Assembly (NCBI GenBank): GCA_937951685.1
Contig: CALFBG010000281.1
Coordinates: 1 to 53,803, forward strand
Length of the DNA stretch: 53,803 nucleotides
Source of the DNA: an uncultured Saprospiraceae bacterium
GTDB lineage: Bacteria > Bacteroidota > Bacteroidia > Chitinophagales > Saprospiraceae
Reading direction: 5' to 3'
The translations under genes were made by a program, and so were the position numbers. Shown one piece after another: positions 26,604 to 34,633 of this stretch. The notes under the pieces are model-generated. The model made no database searches. It saw only the letters and a program-made list of their open reading frames with translations, and was not told the DNA's origin. Within the stretch, counting starts at the first letter, position 1; each line of letters opens with the position of its first letter.

Positions 26604-27293
26604 ATGCTTATCTTGCTCGTAGCGGCAACGCCTTTTGAAGTGGCGCCGACCACCCAATATCTTCAAAAAAACTTCACGGATCAAAAAAATGGTCTTTACG
26701 TGAAAGATAAACTCAAGGTGCAGCTGCTCGTTACGGGCGTTGGCTTGGTGAATACTAGTTTTTATTTAGCGAAGATTTTGGCGAAGACGCGACCTAACTT
26801 TGTCATTAACGCTGGGATTGCGGGTGCTTTTACCAAAGATTTTAAATTGGGCGACGTCGTACAAATTGTCAAGGAGCGATTTGGTGATCTGGGAGTAGAA
26901 GAGGCTGACGGCAGTTTTGTGGACATACATCAGCTCAAACTCGTAAAATCCAACGAAGCGCCCTACGAGGCGGGTTGGCTAAATAATATGGCCGGCAATG
27001 ATTTTGATTTTTTACCAAAAGTAGTCGGGATTTCTGTCAATAAAGTTCACGGTGCAGCACCGAGTATTGAACGGATTTCCCAGAAATACGCGCCAGACTT
27101 AGAGACGATGGAAAGTGCCGCTGTCTTTCACGCGTGCTTACTAGAAGCACTACCCTTTTTGTCGATTCGCTCCATTTCTAATTACGTAGAACCGCGCAAT
27201 AAAGACAACTGGGACATTCCCCTAGCCATTGAGGAATTGAATAAAGTATTAATCGAGATGTTGAGTTCTTTTGTGGGAGCTACTCAAGCTTAG
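26604..27293 (+). CDS. mqnB: Futalosine hydrolase
   Basis: MqnB removes the base from futalosine in the alternative menaquinone pathway. The 229-residue protein is a nucleosidase of the MTA/SAH phosphorylase fold: VAATPFEVAPT at the start, VTGVGLVNTSFYLAKIL, INAGIAGAF, then GDVVQIVKERFGDLGVEE, which is typical of futalosine hydrolases. At the end come ETMESAAVFHACLL and SIRSISNYVEPR, where related enzymes have the catalytic Asp. This implies that menaquinone is made through futalosine here. Other mqn genes are outside the window. Confidence 0.9.
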   Translation: MLILLVAATPFEVAPTTQYLQKNFTDQKNGLYVKDKLKVQLLVTGVGLVNTSFYLAKILAKTRPNFVINAGIAGAFTKDFKLGDVVQIVKERFGDLGVEEADGSFVDIHQLKLVKSNEAPYEAGWLNNMAGNDFDFLPKVVGISVNKVHGAAPSIERISQKYAPDLETMESAAVFHACLLEALPFLSIRSISNYVEPRNKDNWDIPLAIEELNKVLIEMLSSFVGATQA

Positions 27294-27303
27294 AAAATTT
27301 AAG

Positions 27304-28008
27304 ATGCAAGATTCATCCATTAGTTTAAATAAATACATCAGCCAAACTGGGATTTGCTCTCGCCGCGAAGCAGATCGTTGGATCGAAGCTGGTAGAGTAA
27401 AAATCAATGGCGTCGTAGCGCAAAAAGGAAATCGAGTAAACGAAGAAGATACCGTTACGCTGGATGGAAAAGCACTAAAAGAACAGCCCTCACTAGTTTA
27501 CATTGCCCTTAACAAACCACCCGGAATTACCTGTACCACCGACCTCAAAGACAAAGATAACATCATTGATTTTGTCAATCATCCGCAGCGCATTTTCCCT
27601 ATAGGGAGATTGGACAAACCTTCTTCGGGCCTCATTTTTTTGACGAATGATGGTGACATTGTTAATCAAATTTTGAGAGTAGAGAACAACCATCAAAAGG
27701 AATATATCGTCCGGGTAGATCGTCCAATTACAGCGCAATTTATTAGAAAGATGAGTAATGGCATTCCCATCCTAGAAACAGTCACTAAAAAATGTCGCGT
27801 AGAAAAAATCTCGAAATTTATCTTTAGCATTACGCTTACCCAAGGGCTGAATCGACAAATTCGAAGAATGTGTGCCTTCTTAGATTACAAGGTAGTTACC
27901 CTCAAACGCGTACGCATTATGCACGTACACTTGGATGACCTTAGAGAAGGGAAATGGAGAAATTTGACCAAAGCAGAATTGGCTAAATTAAAAGCAAAAA
28001 CACATTAA
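27304..28008 (+). CDS. rluF: 23S rRNA pseudouridine(2604) synthase
   Basis: RluF converts U2604 of 23S rRNA to pseudouridine. Starting at ATG 27304 gives 234 residues with an S4 RNA-binding domain at about 6-60 (LNKYISQTGICSRREADRWI), then the RsuA-type catalytic domain with IGRLDKPSSGLIFLTNDGD, containing the catalytic Asp. The blocks NNHQKEYIVRVDRPIT, GIPILETVTKKCRV and GLNRQIRRMCAFLDYKVVTL are closer to E. coli RluF than to RluB or RluE. An upstream in-frame start at 27271 would overlap mqnB and adds nothing conserved. It is the last gene of the operon. Confidence 0.92.
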   Translation: MQDSSISLNKYISQTGICSRREADRWIEAGRVKINGVVAQKGNRVNEEDTVTLDGKALKEQPSLVYIALNKPPGITCTTDLKDKDNIIDFVNHPQRIFPIGRLDKPSSGLIFLTNDGDIVNQILRVENNHQKEYIVRVDRPITAQFIRKMSNGIPILETVTKKCRVEKISKFIFSITLTQGLNRQIRRMCAFLDYKVVTLKRVRIMHVHLDDLREGKWRNLTKAELAKLKAKTH

Positions 28009-28021
28009 CTACTAAGACAAA

Positions 28022-28546
28022 TTAATTCGTCACGGGAACTGACAAATCGATCTGGATATCCGTTCCTACCGACTTGGACATTCCTTTGATCGTACCTACT
28101 TCGTAGTCCAAGCGATTTACCGTAAAACTTCCTTGAAATTTATTTTGCTTAAAATCAAAAGGAATGCTTATTTCTTTCGTAATGCCATGCATGGTTAAGT
28201 CGCCTTGCACCAGATAAGCATTATCCTTTTTGCGAACCGCCGTTGATTTAAATTTAATTGTTGGGAAGGCATCCGCATCAAACCAACTTCCTCCTTTCGC
28301 GTGTCGCGTTTTAAGCCAGTTGCCCGCTTGAATAGACGCGACTTCGATTTCGACGTTGAAACGAGCATTTGCGAGGTCATTTTCAGCAAAAACGACTTCA
28401 CCTTGCAGCTTTGTAAAATTACCTTTTGCTTTTTTTGTTTTAAAACTCACGGAGTAATCATCTGCGATTCGCCAACTAGCACTATCCTTAAAGCTAAAGG
28501 AAGCTAGTAATAAGAGACTCACCATTAGTATCGGTAACTTTTTCAT
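28022..28546 (-). CDS. YceI family exported protein
   Basis: A 174-residue YceI-family lipocalin-like barrel with a signal peptide (MKKLPILMVSLLLLASFSF). Family features are WRIADDYSVSFKTKKAKG, the Leu/Phe-rich NARFNVEIEVASIQAGN, FPTIKFKSTAV, GDLTMHGITKEISIPF and the closing TDIQIDLSVPV. YceI proteins bind isoprenoid-like lipids such as polyprenyl chains in the periplasm. A link to menaquinone made by the neighbouring mqnB pathway is possible but speculative. It converges on rluF with a gap of only 13 bp, and DUF3810 lies upstream on the same strand. Confidence 0.92.
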   Translation of the reverse strand: MKKLPILMVSLLLLASFSFKDSASWRIADDYSVSFKTKKAKGNFTKLQGEVVFAENDLANARFNVEIEVASIQAGNWLKTRHAKGGSWFDADAFPTIKFKSTAVRKKDNAYLVQGDLTMHGITKEISIPFDFKQNKFQGSFTVNRLDYEVGTIKGMSKSVGTDIQIDLSVPVTN

Positions 28547-28580
28547 TTTGTAGGATTAAATTTTAAAACAAATTATTAGC

Positions 28581-29675
28581 TTACTCCAGCTTATACTTTT
28601 CGCGATAAGCGACGACTAGCATTCCAATTCGGCTGTAGCTTTTCATTCCTTCTTGTACGCCCTGTGATTTTAGATAACTATCGTACACTAAATTTCTAAG
28701 CTGCGGTAAAATATCAGGGTACTGTTCTTGGTTTTCATAAATAGCCCGTAAATCAGCCTTGATGCCTTTGGGTAATTGTTCTTGGTAAAAATCAATAAAG
28801 TAATCGCGATTCAGCTGACGAATACTACTCGCTAAATACCGCCAATACGCTAAGCGTGTGCTGTAACGAAAGTATGGATTCGAAGAATTTCTACCACTGA
28901 GATAGGCTAAAAAGTTACAAACCCCTTCGTCGGTAAAACCGTAGCCGTGACTAAACTCATGAGCCAAGACAAAAGGCTTTTGCAAAGGATGCAAGCCAGC
29001 ATCGAGGTGACTTTCGCCGGTAAAAGGCAGGTAAACGCCCGCCGTACTAATCCGTAGGAGCACCCCTTTCGGCTTTAAAAATCTTCCTCGTACCCTACCG
29101 CTAGTCGGAAAGCCGTGCAAGTGTAACAAATCCACTACTTCTGCCCGGATTTCAGTCTCTAGGTTGATTAGTGGCTTAGTATCGTTGATCGCTACCGTAT
29201 CGGTACTAATGGCTTTTCTTACCTCAATCAATTGCGCCGTTTCCAACTCAAATTCTGCTTGTAACGCTTCAAAACTAAGGGCTTCAGGGCTTAGCCCCAT
29301 TTGCGTTTCAATGGAAACCCGACCATAATTGTAGCCCCACAAAAAGAGGAAGAAAAAAACAACGGCACTCAGGAAAGCAATCAGCGAAAAAGTCACGGTT
29401 CGGATTCGCTCCCACCAACTCAAGTCTCTCTTTCTATGCTTAATTTTGAAAAACAACCAAAGCAAAAGCACCAAGATTAAAGGATAAACCAAGGCAAAAG
29501 GAGAAATCCGACTCAGAGTATTATCCATGATAAGTCTTAGATAAGGAAATAAACCGCGACTATAGTAGCGTTCTATTTGCTCAGGAGACAATAAAAAGCG
29601 AATGAGGATCGCGAATCCGGCAAGGCCAATCCACAACCAGCGAAAATCTCTAGTTTTTATCCAATTCCAACTCAT
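28581..29675 (-). CDS. DUF3810 membrane protein, zincin-like
   Basis: A 364-residue protein with three N-terminal helices (about 12-30, 60-77 and 95-115) and an extracytoplasmic C-terminal domain. The motif VLAHEFSHGYGFTDEGVCNF (H239-E240-x-x-H243) is the zinc-binding HExxH of metallopeptidases; the Glu in the downstream DEGVCNF could be the third ligand. This is the DUF3810 family, common in Bacteroidota and annotated only as a putative metallopeptidase. Substrate is unknown. YceI lies 34 bp downstream on the same strand, so the pair may be one transcript. Confidence 0.88.
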   Translation of the reverse strand: MSWNWIKTRDFRWLWIGLAGFAILIRFLLSPEQIERYYSRGLFPYLRLIMDNTLSRISPFALVYPLILVLLLWLFFKIKHRKRDLSWWERIRTVTFSLIAFLSAVVFFFLFLWGYNYGRVSIETQMGLSPEALSFEALQAEFELETAQLIEVRKAISTDTVAINDTKPLINLETEIRAEVVDLLHLHGFPTSGRVRGRFLKPKGVLLRISTAGVYLPFTGESHLDAGLHPLQKPFVLAHEFSHGYGFTDEGVCNFLAYLSGRNSSNPYFRYSTRLAYWRYLASSIRQLNRDYFIDFYQEQLPKGIKADLRAIYENQEQYPDILPQLRNLVYDSYLKSQGVQEGMKSYSRIGMLVVAYREKYKLE

Positions 29676-29953
29676 ATTTTGGGGGTAAAGTGTATCATTT
29701 GCTTAATTAAACTGTAGAACGAGTTCTTTTGTTGTAAAATCTGGAACTGAAATTGCTCCCTATTCGAATTGTAAAAGAAATAAGTTTTTGGCAATAAAAA
29801 AATTGATTTGGAGTTTCTCTGCTTAGTGTGTGAATAAATTTTCACAAGGATGTAAAATTAAAATCAAAAAAGCGTTACGCCAATTGAGATCAAGCACCAT
29901 CGAGCAAACGTTGCGTAAGGAGATTGAAGCTTTTAAAACAAATCAATTTATAT
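29676..29953. other. Gap between DUF3810 and the thioredoxin-like lipoprotein
   Basis: AT-rich DNA. A 61-codon frame from 29830 begins with GTG, has no recognisable domain and contains the promoter of the next gene, so I do not call it. Confidence 0.4.
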
Positions 29954-29983
29954 TTTGCAACATCGAACAAGTTCTTAGCTTTG
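29954..29983 (+). promoter_or_regulatory. Promoter of the thioredoxin-like lipoprotein gene
   Basis: TTTG (29954-29957), 18 nt, TAGCTTTG (29976-29983) is close to the consensus TTTG-N19-TAnnTTTG. The start codon at 30057 follows after about 73 nt. Confidence 0.6.
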
Positions 29984-30056
29984 CAGCAAAAGTACTTCGA
30001 TCTACGAAGAAATAGTTTGCTGATGCGCCAATTTGTTCAAGCACTTAAATCAGAAA

Positions 30057-30686
30057 ATGAAAATAAATATCAAATACAGTTTCCAGTTTTTTTTCGCCCT
30101 ACTCTTATTGGGTAATACTACTGGATGTGAAACTGCAACGACTCAGACCGAGAAGGTAAAAAAGGAAGTTGATCCTTTTGAAGCAGCTTTGCCGCACGGT
30201 ACGACGCTGCCAGAGCAACAACTTTCGGAAGCGGATCAAACAAAATTGGCGAATGCGATTGGTAAATCGGTACAAGAAATTTCTTTCAAGTCTTTATTAG
30301 CACAATTCGACGAAGCTTACAATAAATTGTTGGTCGTTAGTTTTTGGACCTTAGATTGTGCCGAGTGTAAAAATGTCAATCGTAATCTACAAAAAATTCA
30401 ACACGAATTAGGAAATGATAAAATGCGCTTGAGTTTCATCAACTTAGACGAAAAGCAAGATCAATCCGCTGTAAATACTTATATCCGCGCGAATAATTTG
30501 ACCTCAGAGGTCTTCATGCTCACGAAGAAACGACCTAAAAACTGGAAAAGCAAAATCATTCGTAGTTGGGAAGGCGAACTTCCTGCCTTATACCTGATTA
30601 ATAAGAGTGACGGAACCGATTTTTTCTACCAGCAAGAAATGAGTTACGAAGAAATTTTAGCCATTATTCAAACTTTAAGTATCTAG
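30057..30686 (+). CDS. Thioredoxin-fold lipoprotein (CAEC)
   Basis: A 209-residue lipoprotein with signal peptide and lipobox-like TTGC (Cys24), then a thioredoxin-like domain. The redox centre is LVVSFWTLDCAECKNVNR with C101 and C104; the motif CAEC differs from the CGPC of thioredoxin and the CxxC of TlpA/ResA, but the position fits. GELPALYLINKSDG provides the cis-proline region. The ATG at 30057 is chosen over one eight codons upstream because it directly precedes the basic-hydrophobic signal sequence. It likely handles thiol exchange in the envelope. trxA follows after 156 bp with its own promoter. Confidence 0.82.
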   Translation: MKINIKYSFQFFFALLLLGNTTGCETATTQTEKVKKEVDPFEAALPHGTTLPEQQLSEADQTKLANAIGKSVQEISFKSLLAQFDEAYNKLLVVSFWTLDCAECKNVNRNLQKIQHELGNDKMRLSFINLDEKQDQSAVNTYIRANNLTSEVFMLTKKRPKNWKSKIIRSWEGELPALYLINKSDGTDFFYQQEMSYEEILAIIQTLSI

Positions 30687-30727
30687 TTAGCCGCTTAAAA
30701 TACTAGATCTTGAGCTACGAATCCTTT

Positions 30728-30753
30728 AAAATTGTCCTAATTTGGACAATTTT
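30728..30753. promoter_or_regulatory. Perfect inverted repeat over the trxA promoter (operator candidate)
   Basis: AAAATTGTCC (30728-30737) and GGACAATTTT (30744-30753) are perfect 10-bp inverted copies with the 6-nt spacer TAATTT. The right arm overlaps the expected -33 zone of the trxA promoter, a typical position for a repressor or activator dimer. It could also act as a weak terminator for the upstream gene. Confidence 0.5.
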
Positions 30754-30768
30754 GAATAAGAATATGGC

Positions 30769-30776
30769 TATCTTTG
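30769..30776 (+). promoter_or_regulatory. -7 promoter element of trxA
   Basis: TATCTTTG matches TAnnTTTG and lies 66 nt before the trxA start codon. TTTG tracts at 30741 and 30751 sit at non-ideal spacings. Confidence 0.55.
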
Positions 30777-30842
30777 CAACATTAGCGATATTTCGCTGTT
30801 ATCACATCAATCACTATTTTTAAAATTTAAATAATTAATATC

Positions 30843-31160
30843 ATGGCTTTCGAATTCACGGATTCTAACTTTGACGAATCAGTAAAGAAAAATAAGATTT
30901 CAGTAGTTGATTTTTGGGCAGAATGGTGCGGACCTTGCAGAATGATTACCCCAATTATTGAAGAATTATCAACTGAAATGGCGGATGATGCTTTAATCGG
31001 AAAAGTAAATGTAGATCATAACCCACAAGTTTCTGCTAAATTTGGCATCCGAAGCATTCCTACTATTCTAATCCTCAAAGACGGAGAAATTGTAGACAAG
31101 CAAGTTGGTGTAATTACTAAGCAAGCTTTACAAGATAAGATTAAGGCAGCAATGGCTTAA
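30843..31160 (+). CDS. trxA: Thioredoxin
   Basis: A 105-residue cytosolic thioredoxin, the usual length. The active site VVDFWAEWCGPCRMITPIIE contains C29 and C32, and FGIRSIPTILILKDGEIVDK gives the cis-proline loop. It reduces protein disulfides with electrons from thioredoxin reductase, which is not in the window. It has its own promoter with an overlapping inverted repeat and is closed by an intrinsic terminator. Confidence 0.97.
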   Translation: MAFEFTDSNFDESVKKNKISVVDFWAEWCGPCRMITPIIEELSTEMADDALIGKVNVDHNPQVSAKFGIRSIPTILILKDGEIVDKQVGVITKQALQDKIKAAMA

Positions 31161-31184
31161 GCTAAACATACCATCAAAAAAATT

Positions 31185-31225
31185 AAAACCCTTATTTCTC
31201 ACTTTGAAGTAAGGGTTTTCTTTTG
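31185..31225 (+). terminator. Intrinsic terminator of trxA
   Basis: AAAACCCTTA (31185-31194) pairs with TAAGGGTTTT (31210-31219), followed by CTTTT. Confidence 0.8.
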
Positions 31226-31402
31226 TGAAGAAGTATCGCCGCTTTTGCAACAGAAATGGCAAAAAAACGTTTTTTAGAGCATAACAGGCATAACTACTTT
31301 CGAAAAAATAGAAGCCCTCGCTTTTTCTTTAGCGACACTTCTTTCCCGAATCTGATAAAGTACCAAAAAATTTAATATATTTAGCCGCTAATACTAGATC
31401 AA

Positions 31403-32332
31403 ATGAACTTAATCGACAATTTCGACGTACGGAACTTAGGAAATCTTGAACTCTTGGCCAATCAAGTAGTTGAAGGCTTTATTATTGGTTTGCACAAAAG
31501 TCCTTTTCACGGTTTTTCCGTCGAATTTGCAGAACATCGACTCTACAATCCCGGAGAATCTACTAAGAATATGGATTGGAAAGTATATGCGCGGAGTGAC
31601 AAAATGTTTATCAAACGTTTTGAAGAGGAAACGAATTTGCGCTGTCAAATCGTGATTGATGCTTCTAGTTCCATGTACTTCCCCGATACGAGCAAGCAGA
31701 AAAAAAAATCGCTCAATAAATTACAGTTTTCTTCCCTAGCCGCTGCGGCACTCATGAATCTGCTAAAAAAGCAACGAGATGCTTATGGCTTATCCATTTT
31801 TGACGAAGAAGTACGCACACACGCTAAATGTAAATCGAGTACGTCGCACTACCGCTTAATGCTGACTTATTTAGATAAACTCATCAATACGCCCGAGAAA
31901 AATAAGCAAACGGCTGCGGCAAAAGCGCTGCACCAAATTGCTGATAGCATTCATAAACGTTCCCTCGTCGTCATTTTCAGCGATATGTTTGAACACAATG
32001 CCGATACTGCGCAGTTGTTTTCTGCTCTACAGCACTTGAAGCACAATAAGCACGAAGTGATTCTTTTTCACGTTGTAGATCAGGCGAAAGAGATTGATTT
32101 TGAATTTGAAAATCGGCCTTACCTTTTTGTTGATCTCGAAACGGGTGAAAAAGTACGTTTGCAAGCAAATCAAGTAAAAGAGTACTACACCGAGCAAGTA
32201 AAAAAATTCAAGGACCAGTTGAAATTAAAGTGTCTGCAATACCGAATTGATTTTGTCGAAGCAGATATTAGTAAAGGATTCAAACAAGTTTTGCAGTCCT
32301 ATTTGGTAAAAAGAAATAAAATGGGGGCTTAA
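31403..32332 (+). CDS. DUF58 protein (VWA-like)
   Basis: A 309-residue protein of the DUF58 family. The N-terminal block HKSPFHGFSVEFAEHRLYNP followed by MDWKVYARSDKMFIKRFEEE is the DUF58 signature, and CQIVIDASSSMYFP contains a D-x-S-x-S MIDAS-like motif as in von Willebrand factor A domains. DUF58 proteins usually sit in operons with a MoxR-type AAA ATPase and BatA-like membrane proteins and may assist protein maturation at the membrane. None of those partners is next to it here, so this copy is isolated. Function is not established. Confidence 0.88.
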   Translation: MNLIDNFDVRNLGNLELLANQVVEGFIIGLHKSPFHGFSVEFAEHRLYNPGESTKNMDWKVYARSDKMFIKRFEEETNLRCQIVIDASSSMYFPDTSKQKKKSLNKLQFSSLAAAALMNLLKKQRDAYGLSIFDEEVRTHAKCKSSTSHYRLMLTYLDKLINTPEKNKQTAAAKALHQIADSIHKRSLVVIFSDMFEHNADTAQLFSALQHLKHNKHEVILFHVVDQAKEIDFEFENRPYLFVDLETGEKVRLQANQVKEYYTEQVKKFKDQLKLKCLQYRIDFVEADISKGFKQVLQSYLVKRNKMGA

Positions 32333-32390
32333 CGCGTGACTCCTCTTTTGCCCCTCACAACTAATACTTAAATAACTCTAGATTCTTACT

Positions 32391-33131
32391 ATGACTAAAC
32401 TATCTGAAATTTCTACCCGACCACCAGCAACGCTAGATGAAAAAAAAATAAAAAAAGCTACTAAAAAATTAGCCGATCGCATCTCTGACTTGCAACGCAT
32501 GATGTACGCAGAAGGAAAACATAGCTTATTGATTGTTTTTCAAGGAATGGATTCTAGTGGTAAAGATGGTGCGACGCGTAAGGTTTTCTCCGAATGTACG
32601 CCCAATGGTGTCCGCGCAAAATCTTTTAAAAAACCGACCGAACTTGAATTTGCACACGACTTTTTGTGGCGAGTACACCAACACGCTCCCGAAAAAGGCA
32701 TGATTCAGATTTTTAATCGTTCTCACTATGAGGACGTGCTCATACAGCGTGTACATAATTGGATCACGGAAGAACAAGTTACTCGACGTATCAATGCCAT
32801 TAATGCTTTTGAAGAATTATTACAATTCGATAATAATACAACCATCCTTAAGTTTTATATGCATCTTTCTAAAGAGCGACAGACGGAAAAGTTGCAAGAA
32901 AGAATTGATGATCCCAGCAAAAATTGGAAACACAATCCAAATGATTGGAAAGAGGCGGAACATTGGGACGAATATATGCGTTGTTATGAAGACCTGTTTG
33001 ACCGTTGCACTATTCCTTGGATTATTGCTCCGGTGGATGCAAGGTGGTATCGAGATTATTTTATTGCTAAAAAAGTAGTCGAGACTTTGGAAAGCTTCAA
33101 TATGAAGTTGCCCACATTGAAAGCAGAATAA
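32391..33131 (+). CDS. Polyphosphate kinase 2 family protein
   Basis: A 246-residue PPK2-family kinase, which uses polyphosphate to phosphorylate nucleotides (AMP or ADP). Walker A is VFQGMDSSGKDGATRKVFSE (residues 49-68). The family blocks PTELEFAHDFLWRVH, IQIFNRSHYEDVLIQRV (Walker B region and lid start), ERIDDPSKNWKHNPNDWKE and APVDARWYRDYF are all present. The single-domain length fits class I or III enzymes; the class cannot be fixed by eye. A small Hsp15-like gene follows after 13 bp, suggesting joint expression in stress or energy shortage. Confidence 0.92.
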   Translation: MTKLSEISTRPPATLDEKKIKKATKKLADRISDLQRMMYAEGKHSLLIVFQGMDSSGKDGATRKVFSECTPNGVRAKSFKKPTELEFAHDFLWRVHQHAPEKGMIQIFNRSHYEDVLIQRVHNWITEEQVTRRINAINAFEELLQFDNNTTILKFYMHLSKERQTEKLQERIDDPSKNWKHNPNDWKEAEHWDEYMRCYEDLFDRCTIPWIIAPVDARWYRDYFIAKKVVETLESFNMKLPTLKAE

Positions 33132-33144
33132 TGAATTGATAATT

Positions 33145-33528
33145 ATGCCGAATAAAGTTAGAATTGATAAATGGCTATGGAGTGTTCGCATCTTTAAATC
33201 TAGATCGATCGCTACCGATGCTTGCAAATCTGGAAAAGTAAAAATTGGAGACGTAAATGTGAAACCGTCTTACCTAGTCACTCGGGAAGAACTGGTGCAG
33301 GTGAGAAAAGAAGGCTTTAACCTCCTTTTCAAAGTAGTCGATCTCATTGAAAAAAGAGTGTCTGCTACCCTAGCCCAACCTTGTTACGAAAATCTAACGC
33401 CGGAAGACGAGCTCAACAAATATAAAGACTGGTTTGTGGGCAAAGGAAATCCGGAAATCCGAGAGCGAGGTACTGGTCGTCCTACGAAAAGAGAACGACG
33501 AGAAATTGATCGTTTTAAAGAAAAATAA
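33145..33528 (+). CDS. Hsp15-like S4-domain RNA-binding protein
   Basis: A 127-residue protein with an S4 RNA-binding domain at the N-terminus (VRIDKWLWSVRIFKSRSIAT, then CKSGKVKIGDVNVKPSYLV) and a basic tail ending GRPTKRERREIDRFKEK. This is the layout of heat-shock protein 15 (HslR), which recycles stalled 50S subunits carrying nascent chains. The ATG at 33145 is used; a TTG three codons earlier is in frame but less likely. It lies 13 bp after the PPK2 gene in the same orientation and is followed by an intrinsic terminator. Confidence 0.88.
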   Translation: MPNKVRIDKWLWSVRIFKSRSIATDACKSGKVKIGDVNVKPSYLVTREELVQVRKEGFNLLFKVVDLIEKRVSATLAQPCYENLTPEDELNKYKDWFVGKGNPEIRERGTGRPTKRERREIDRFKEK

Positions 33529-33551
33529 CTAAAGCAAATGACAGCTTAAAA

Positions 33552-33590
33552 AAACTCCGAACTTGATCTAAATCAAATTCGGAGTTTTTT
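33552..33590. terminator. Intrinsic terminator after the Hsp15-like gene
   Basis: A 16-bp stem with one mismatch (33552-33567 with 33572-33587), 4-nt loop CTAA, and a TTTTTT tract ending near 33590. The right arm also contains the stop codon of a minus-strand gene remnant. Confidence 0.85.
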
Positions 33591-33725
33591 GTTGTGCTTT
33601 AGCCAATCGTCAAAAGTAATTTGACCTTGACCTTGAAATTGCATCCCAATAAAAAAAGCAGCAATAAATATCGTTTCAAATGAGATGGATAAAATATATC
33701 CTAAAACGATGCTTACTGCTGCTCC
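33573..33725 (-). pseudogene. C-terminal remnant of a DoxX-like membrane protein
   Basis: On the minus strand, 50 sense codons run from just after a TAG (33726-33728) to a TGA (33573-33575). They encode one or two hydrophobic helices (VLGYILSISFETIFIAAFFI) followed by GQGQITFDDWLKHNKK. The ending resembles the C-terminus of DoxX-family proteins, which close with G-x-G-x-x-S-L-D. There is no start codon or upstream part: the DNA beyond is AT-rich with repeated AATTAATCC words. The stop falls inside a good hairpin, as at a normal gene end. I read it as a decayed gene; a chance open frame is the alternative. Confidence 0.35.
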
Positions 33726-33802
33726 CTAATTAATCCTAGGAATTAATCCTGATTAATTATATTTTACTTGTTACTAATTAAATGAAATTCTGAGGGAATT
33801 TC

Positions 33803-34633
33803 TTAGTAAATAAAGTTTAATGCTGTTCTGTCCGTAGTTTTTAATTCACCATTTTCAGAAGTACTGAAACATGCATTCATTAAAGAACTTGTGTTACCCG
33901 TTGGAGTACCTGGGATATGTACAGCACCTACACCAGCAGTACCTTCATTTTGGTTGCTACCACAGCTAATTCTGTTGAACCAGTCAGTGTGACGCATTCC
34001 AATACAGTGTCCAATTTCATGGCAAATTACGTGCTCGTTTACGTTTGTAGTGAAGTTATTCGTACCAGAGTTAATTCTAACCCACTTGTAAGGATTTCCA
34101 CCACTTGGGAAACCTGCGCTTCCACCTCCACCACTGTTGTTTACTTTGTATACAACGATGTCAGCGTTACCAGTGTTTGTTCCGTAAGATAAAGTGAAAG
34201 AAAGTCTTAATGGCAAAGCATTGTAGTTTGCTACTGCCCAGCTTAATCCTGTTCTCATTTTGCTAGTTAAAGCAAAGCTACCACCAGTGTAACCCAATAC
34301 TCTAAGCGTACGTGTACCGTTTACCAAGTTATTCGTTCGGTATTGCTCTCCGTTAGGTCCTTCTGTGATATCAGAAGCTAACATGTCTTCTAATTGACCT
34401 ACTGGTACCGCTAAATCACCTTCTAAGATGTAACTTTTTTCGGTAGTTCCATCTGGTAATTGTACATCTTTAATCTGAATACCATTCGTATTCATGTCCA
34501 TTGATTTGAACTGCTCAATGACCTCAGCAGAAACTTGATCTTTCACTACTGGAGCTACCTCGTCCTTAGAACAAGAAGTCATGAACATTGAAACTGCAAA
34601 TAGTGCAAGTGTTAAAAATTTTAAATTTTTCAT
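33803..34633 (-). CDS. M57-type zinc metalloprotease, lipoprotein
   Basis: A 276-residue lipoprotein protease. The signal peptide ends with MTSC (Cys21). The active site is HEIGHCIGMRH (H205, E206, H209, H215), the extended HExxHxxGxxH motif of metzincin-like enzymes, followed by TDW. With the short N-terminal pro-like region and the conserved WVRINSG and HVICHEIGH context it fits the dual-action HEIGH metallopeptidase family M57 found in Bacteroidota. Two further cysteines (NRISCGSN, LMNACFS) may form a disulfide. It would act at the cell surface or periplasm. It is flanked by a long AT-rich gap upstream and by the DoxX-like remnant downstream. Confidence 0.9.
   Translation of the reverse strand: MKNLKFLTLALFAVSMFMTSCSKDEVAPVVKDQVSAEVIEQFKSMDMNTNGIQIKDVQLPDGTTEKSYILEGDLAVPVGQLEDMLASDITEGPNGEQYRTNNLVNGTRTLRVLGYTGGSFALTSKMRTGLSWAVANYNALPLRLSFTLSYGTNTGNADIVVYKVNNSGGGGSAGFPSGGNPYKWVRINSGTNNFTTNVNEHVICHEIGHCIGMRHTDWFNRISCGSNQNEGTAGVGAVHIPGTPTGNTSSLMNACFSTSENGELKTTDRTALNFIY

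Noticed and set aside
29830..30015. 61-codon frame upstream of the thioredoxin-like lipoprotein
   Set aside because: It contains the likely promoter of the next gene (29954-29983), begins with GTG and has no domain.
19510..31160. Three thioredoxin-fold genes as one redox system
   Set aside because: They lie apart, have separate promoters and act in different compartments; there is no evidence of joint function beyond fold.
33722..33760. Near-palindromic AATTAATCC repeats
   Set aside because: Low-complexity AT-rich sequence at the broken end of the DoxX-like remnant; too short and imperfect to call a mobile-element end.
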